Assembly: GCA_905250125.1 (NCBI GenBank)
Contig: CAJNOL010000668.1
Coordinates: 1 to 64,000 of the forward strand
DNA: 64,000 bases
Direction of reading: 5' to 3'
From: Rotaria sordida
Taxonomy: Eukaryota; Rotifera; Eurotatoria; Philodinida; Philodinidae
The notes below the pieces were generated by a model. It saw only the letters and a program-made list of their open reading frames with translations. It did not search any database and was not told the origin of the DNA. Numbering within the stretch: the stretch's first letter is position 1; each line of letters starts with the position of its first letter. Position numbers and translations under genes: made by a program. Below, piece after piece: positions 61,370-64,000 of the stretch.

Positions 61370-64000
61370 TTTATTCCAGGAAACAAAAGAATATATATTG
61401 AAGTACCTTTTTTTTTTAAATCAACTTTGAATTTGAATCAATTAAAATGCACAAAAAAAATAAAATAAAATTAATAATAAATGTTGATCTTGTTTTTTTT
61501 TTTTAGTTTTGGTATTATTCAATTGGAAATATGAACAAGAAAATAAAATGGCAACGTTTTATTAGATTTGACAAGAGAATCTAAAGAGAATAAACAATAA
61601 TCGTAATTGACGATCTTTTGACAAAAGAAATTCCAGCTGATCCAACTTCATTATCCATATTTTACATTGGAAATGTTGAGGATCAACAGCCATCATGATT
61701 TCTATTGACATTCATTATGCGTAGAGGTCTTTGTGCTAATTTTTTTTGATACGATATTAGCGACATCATTTATCTTAACAATAATTGAAATGAAATTATT
61801 TATTTATTTATAATGAAAAATAGTATTATTTGAAAAAGATTAAATTATTGGTTTATTTTTTGAAAGAAGAAAAAATTATTTGATGGAAGATGAATCATCA
61901 CTATGAGAGTGGTGGTTTTTTTTGTTTAAAGAATTTCGATTGGTTTTTTTGAATTTAAAGTCAATTTTTTTCAAGAATGTTAGAATTTTTGTTTCTGATG
62001 AAAGGAAAATAATGATGATTTTTATTACATCGATATTTAACAGATTTTCATTGTAAAAATCAATGTCATGTTCGATTAGAAATAATAACGAATTACTTGA
62101 CATTGTTATTGGAATGGAAGAAAACACTTATTATAATTGAATTGATGATGTTTATTAAAATATGTTTTGAATTTTCGGAAGATTGTACCGAATATGAACT
62201 TTTTATTAATATGTAAATTGATGAAGAACTTTGAATATACTTGAATCTTGTCTATGTTGATACTTAATGTCTTCTCGACTTATTTTTAAAACAATATACA
62301 CAACAAAAAGACAGTATAGAATGAAGAAGAAATAGACTGATTTATATTAATCGAACTCATTTTTATTCTAGTTAACGAAAGTTTATGAAAAAAAAATAGA
62401 TATGCATAGTTTTAATATTGAAAGTTGTAAGTGAGATATTATGATATATGGATGTGTGGTGGTATGGAGTGAGTTGACAGTGATGAACGTCGACCTTTCA
62501 TTAGCAAAAGAGAATGTACAATTTGATGCGAATTCATAGTGGAAATTTGATTGATCAACATTTAGGACACTTTCAAGTTTGTACTTGAGTAAGACCTTTT
62601 GAACTTCATTAACAGATTTTTAGCTAATGCTCATTTCAAAAAAGAAAGGCAGGTGAGTATTTTTTTTTTCTTGAATAAATTTTGAAGGGAATGACATAGA
62701 GAGCCGCGATTTTCACAGTTGGAAAGAGGCGATGAAGACGCATCGAACTATATACAAAAAAATTTTTCTGATTACTTTGCTAAGAGTCTTATGTAAACTA
62801 CCAGCGACAAAATTAATGCGACATCTATTTTTCAAGTTAGGAATAGCCAGAAGATTTTGAACGTATTACCATCATTTTTTGAGGATATCTAAAGTTTCTT
62901 TTTTACCAAAATAATCAGCTTTACTAGCTTTACAAAGTTCTATAAATGAAATAATTTTTTGATGAACTTTTGTCTTTTATGGTTTACTATTATTGAAAAT
63001 ATCCATGAAAAATAAGTGTAGCTTTATTTTTGTCGTTGGTAGAAAGCTCCTAGAAAACCAACATGCCTTGTACGATCGCGATATTGACTTATTTATTTTC
63101 GGAGGTGAACTAGAACTGCCAATCTAAGAACTAAAAAACTGCATAAAGATTTTATTCCTAGCTGCTACCAATAAGATATCCTAGCTATTGAAGTGCAAGT
63201 TATCACGACATTCTTCCAAGAAAATAATCGAAAGATATACGTTTTTCTTATATTTTGATGAAAAATCCCTTGTTTTAACACATGAGAAAAAAGCAATTCT
63301 TTGAGAAAGTCTGACTAAAACTCTTAGGAAAATAGTTAGAAAAATCTTTTCATATATGGTTCGATGCATCTTCATCTCCTCTTTCCAATGGTGAAAACCG
63401 CAGCTCTCTATGTCATTTTCTTCAAAAAGTTATTCAAAAAATACTCACTCATCCGTTTTTTTTGGAATGGACATTAGTATCGATAAATAGAAAAGAAAAA
63501 TACAACTAAACAATAGAATGGTGCGTGAATATCTTCTCTAGACCCGTCTTCGATGGAAAACTGGAATGGTGATTATAGTGGATGTTTCGAGAATGTGACC
63601 ACAAGAACAAAACAGCATTAAATATAGGCGATTCTGAAAATTTTGTGATTGTTTCGTACACATTAAGATGCGTTTTTTGTAACAGCTTTTCTTTTATGTC
63701 GTTGGCCAACTACACTTCCAATTGAAACTTTATCTTTAACCCAAAGTCATATCACATTGGACAAAACATAATGCCACGAATAGGTATGTGAAATTATTAG
63801 TGTGTAGATGTTAGAACCAAGAGTGCACATCCTTTGTCTGGAAAAGTTGGTATGTGGCAGTGATAGTTCCGCGAGAACGTAAAAAAGAAACGAGATAAAG
63901 AATTTCTACAAGTTTTGGGAGGACGACAATGTGATAGCATAGATACGGAAACAGAAATCGAGAAGAATTGTTACTACAGGAGGCTATTGTGAACGTTAGT
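61370..64000. other. Gene-poor terminal stretch of about 2.6 kb
   Basis: No intact gene. A short coding-like piece near 61620-61730 (LTKEIPADPTSLSIFYIGNV, then a stop) may be an exon remnant. A foldback lies at 62640-63465. Minus-strand frames at 61876-62127 and 63506-63709 have no family resemblance. Confidence 0.45.
62640..63465. repeat. Foldback, arms of about 170 bp
   Basis: Left arm about 62640-62810, right arm about 63300-63465, with about 490 bp between. GTGAGTATTTTTTT, GACATAGAGAGCCGCGATTT, GAAAGAGGCGATGAAGACGC and CTAAGAGTCTTA on the left are answered in reverse complement on the right with few changes. Confidence 0.75.

Noticed and set aside
61876..62127. 83-aa minus-strand frame
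   Set aside because: Low-complexity Ile/Lys/Asn composition, no homologue recognised and no clear upstream context.
1..64000. tRNA, rRNA, CRISPR arrays, bacterial operons, telomeric repeats
   Set aside because: A scan by eye for TTCGA-type T-loops with acceptor stems, regular spaced repeats and telomere-like runs gave nothing; the few GGTTCGA words lie in exons or lack a cloverleaf.

Overview
The window looks like nuclear DNA of a small metazoan, most likely a bdelloid rotifer. It is AT-rich. Genes are split by many short GT-AG introns of about 45-80 bp. It carries animal genes (UMP-CMP kinase, IMMP2L, WDSUB1, UBAC1, SLC5A7-like choline transporter, FABP, vault PARP). It also carries a decayed ADP-ribosyltransferase joined to kinesin-light-chain-like TPRs, and a DUF3712/LEA-like membrane protein of a type I know from fungi. 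The last two are what I would expect in bdelloids, but the species call is inference. Two 100-N scaffold gaps lie at 10927-11026 and 33697-33796.

Layout. Plus strand, 285-12042: the 3' part of a coiled-coil gene, WDSUB1, UMP-CMP kinase, IMMP2L-like peptidase and a Tudor-domain gene. 14203-21463 is a gene-poor stretch with three broken genes (CCT3 C-terminus, ART-TPR, nuclear receptor), a small secreted or anchored acidic protein and one unknown intact gene. 26099-29512 is the three-exon DUF3712-like gene, followed by a decayed Hedgehog-type Hint domain at 29973-30680. The choline-transporter-like gene (32028 onward) runs into the second gap and does not visibly re-emerge. From 37184 on, all recognised genes are on the minus strand: an unknown 326-aa protein, a fatty-acid-binding protein, a very large vault-PARP-like gene (44507-56910, 26 exons), UBAC1 and an unknown Cys/His protein.

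Most notable. The vault-PARP-like gene has BRCT, PARP catalytic, VIT and VWA domains, a poly-Gln/FG-rich segment, and an Hsp70 substrate-binding domain just before the conserved C-terminal domain. All 26 exons join in phase except for one apparent 2-bp (TA) insertion at about 50936-50946. Its three longest introns each contain a long inverted (foldback) repeat. Four similar foldbacks occur elsewhere, the largest about 1.25 kb. A MITE-like family (two copies), two dispersed repeat families (two copies each) and a CpG-rich block with a recurring ACGNCGTCGT-like motif make up much of the rest of the recognisable non-coding sequence. Exon limits were worked out by hand from splice consensus and reading phase, so single-base errors are possible.
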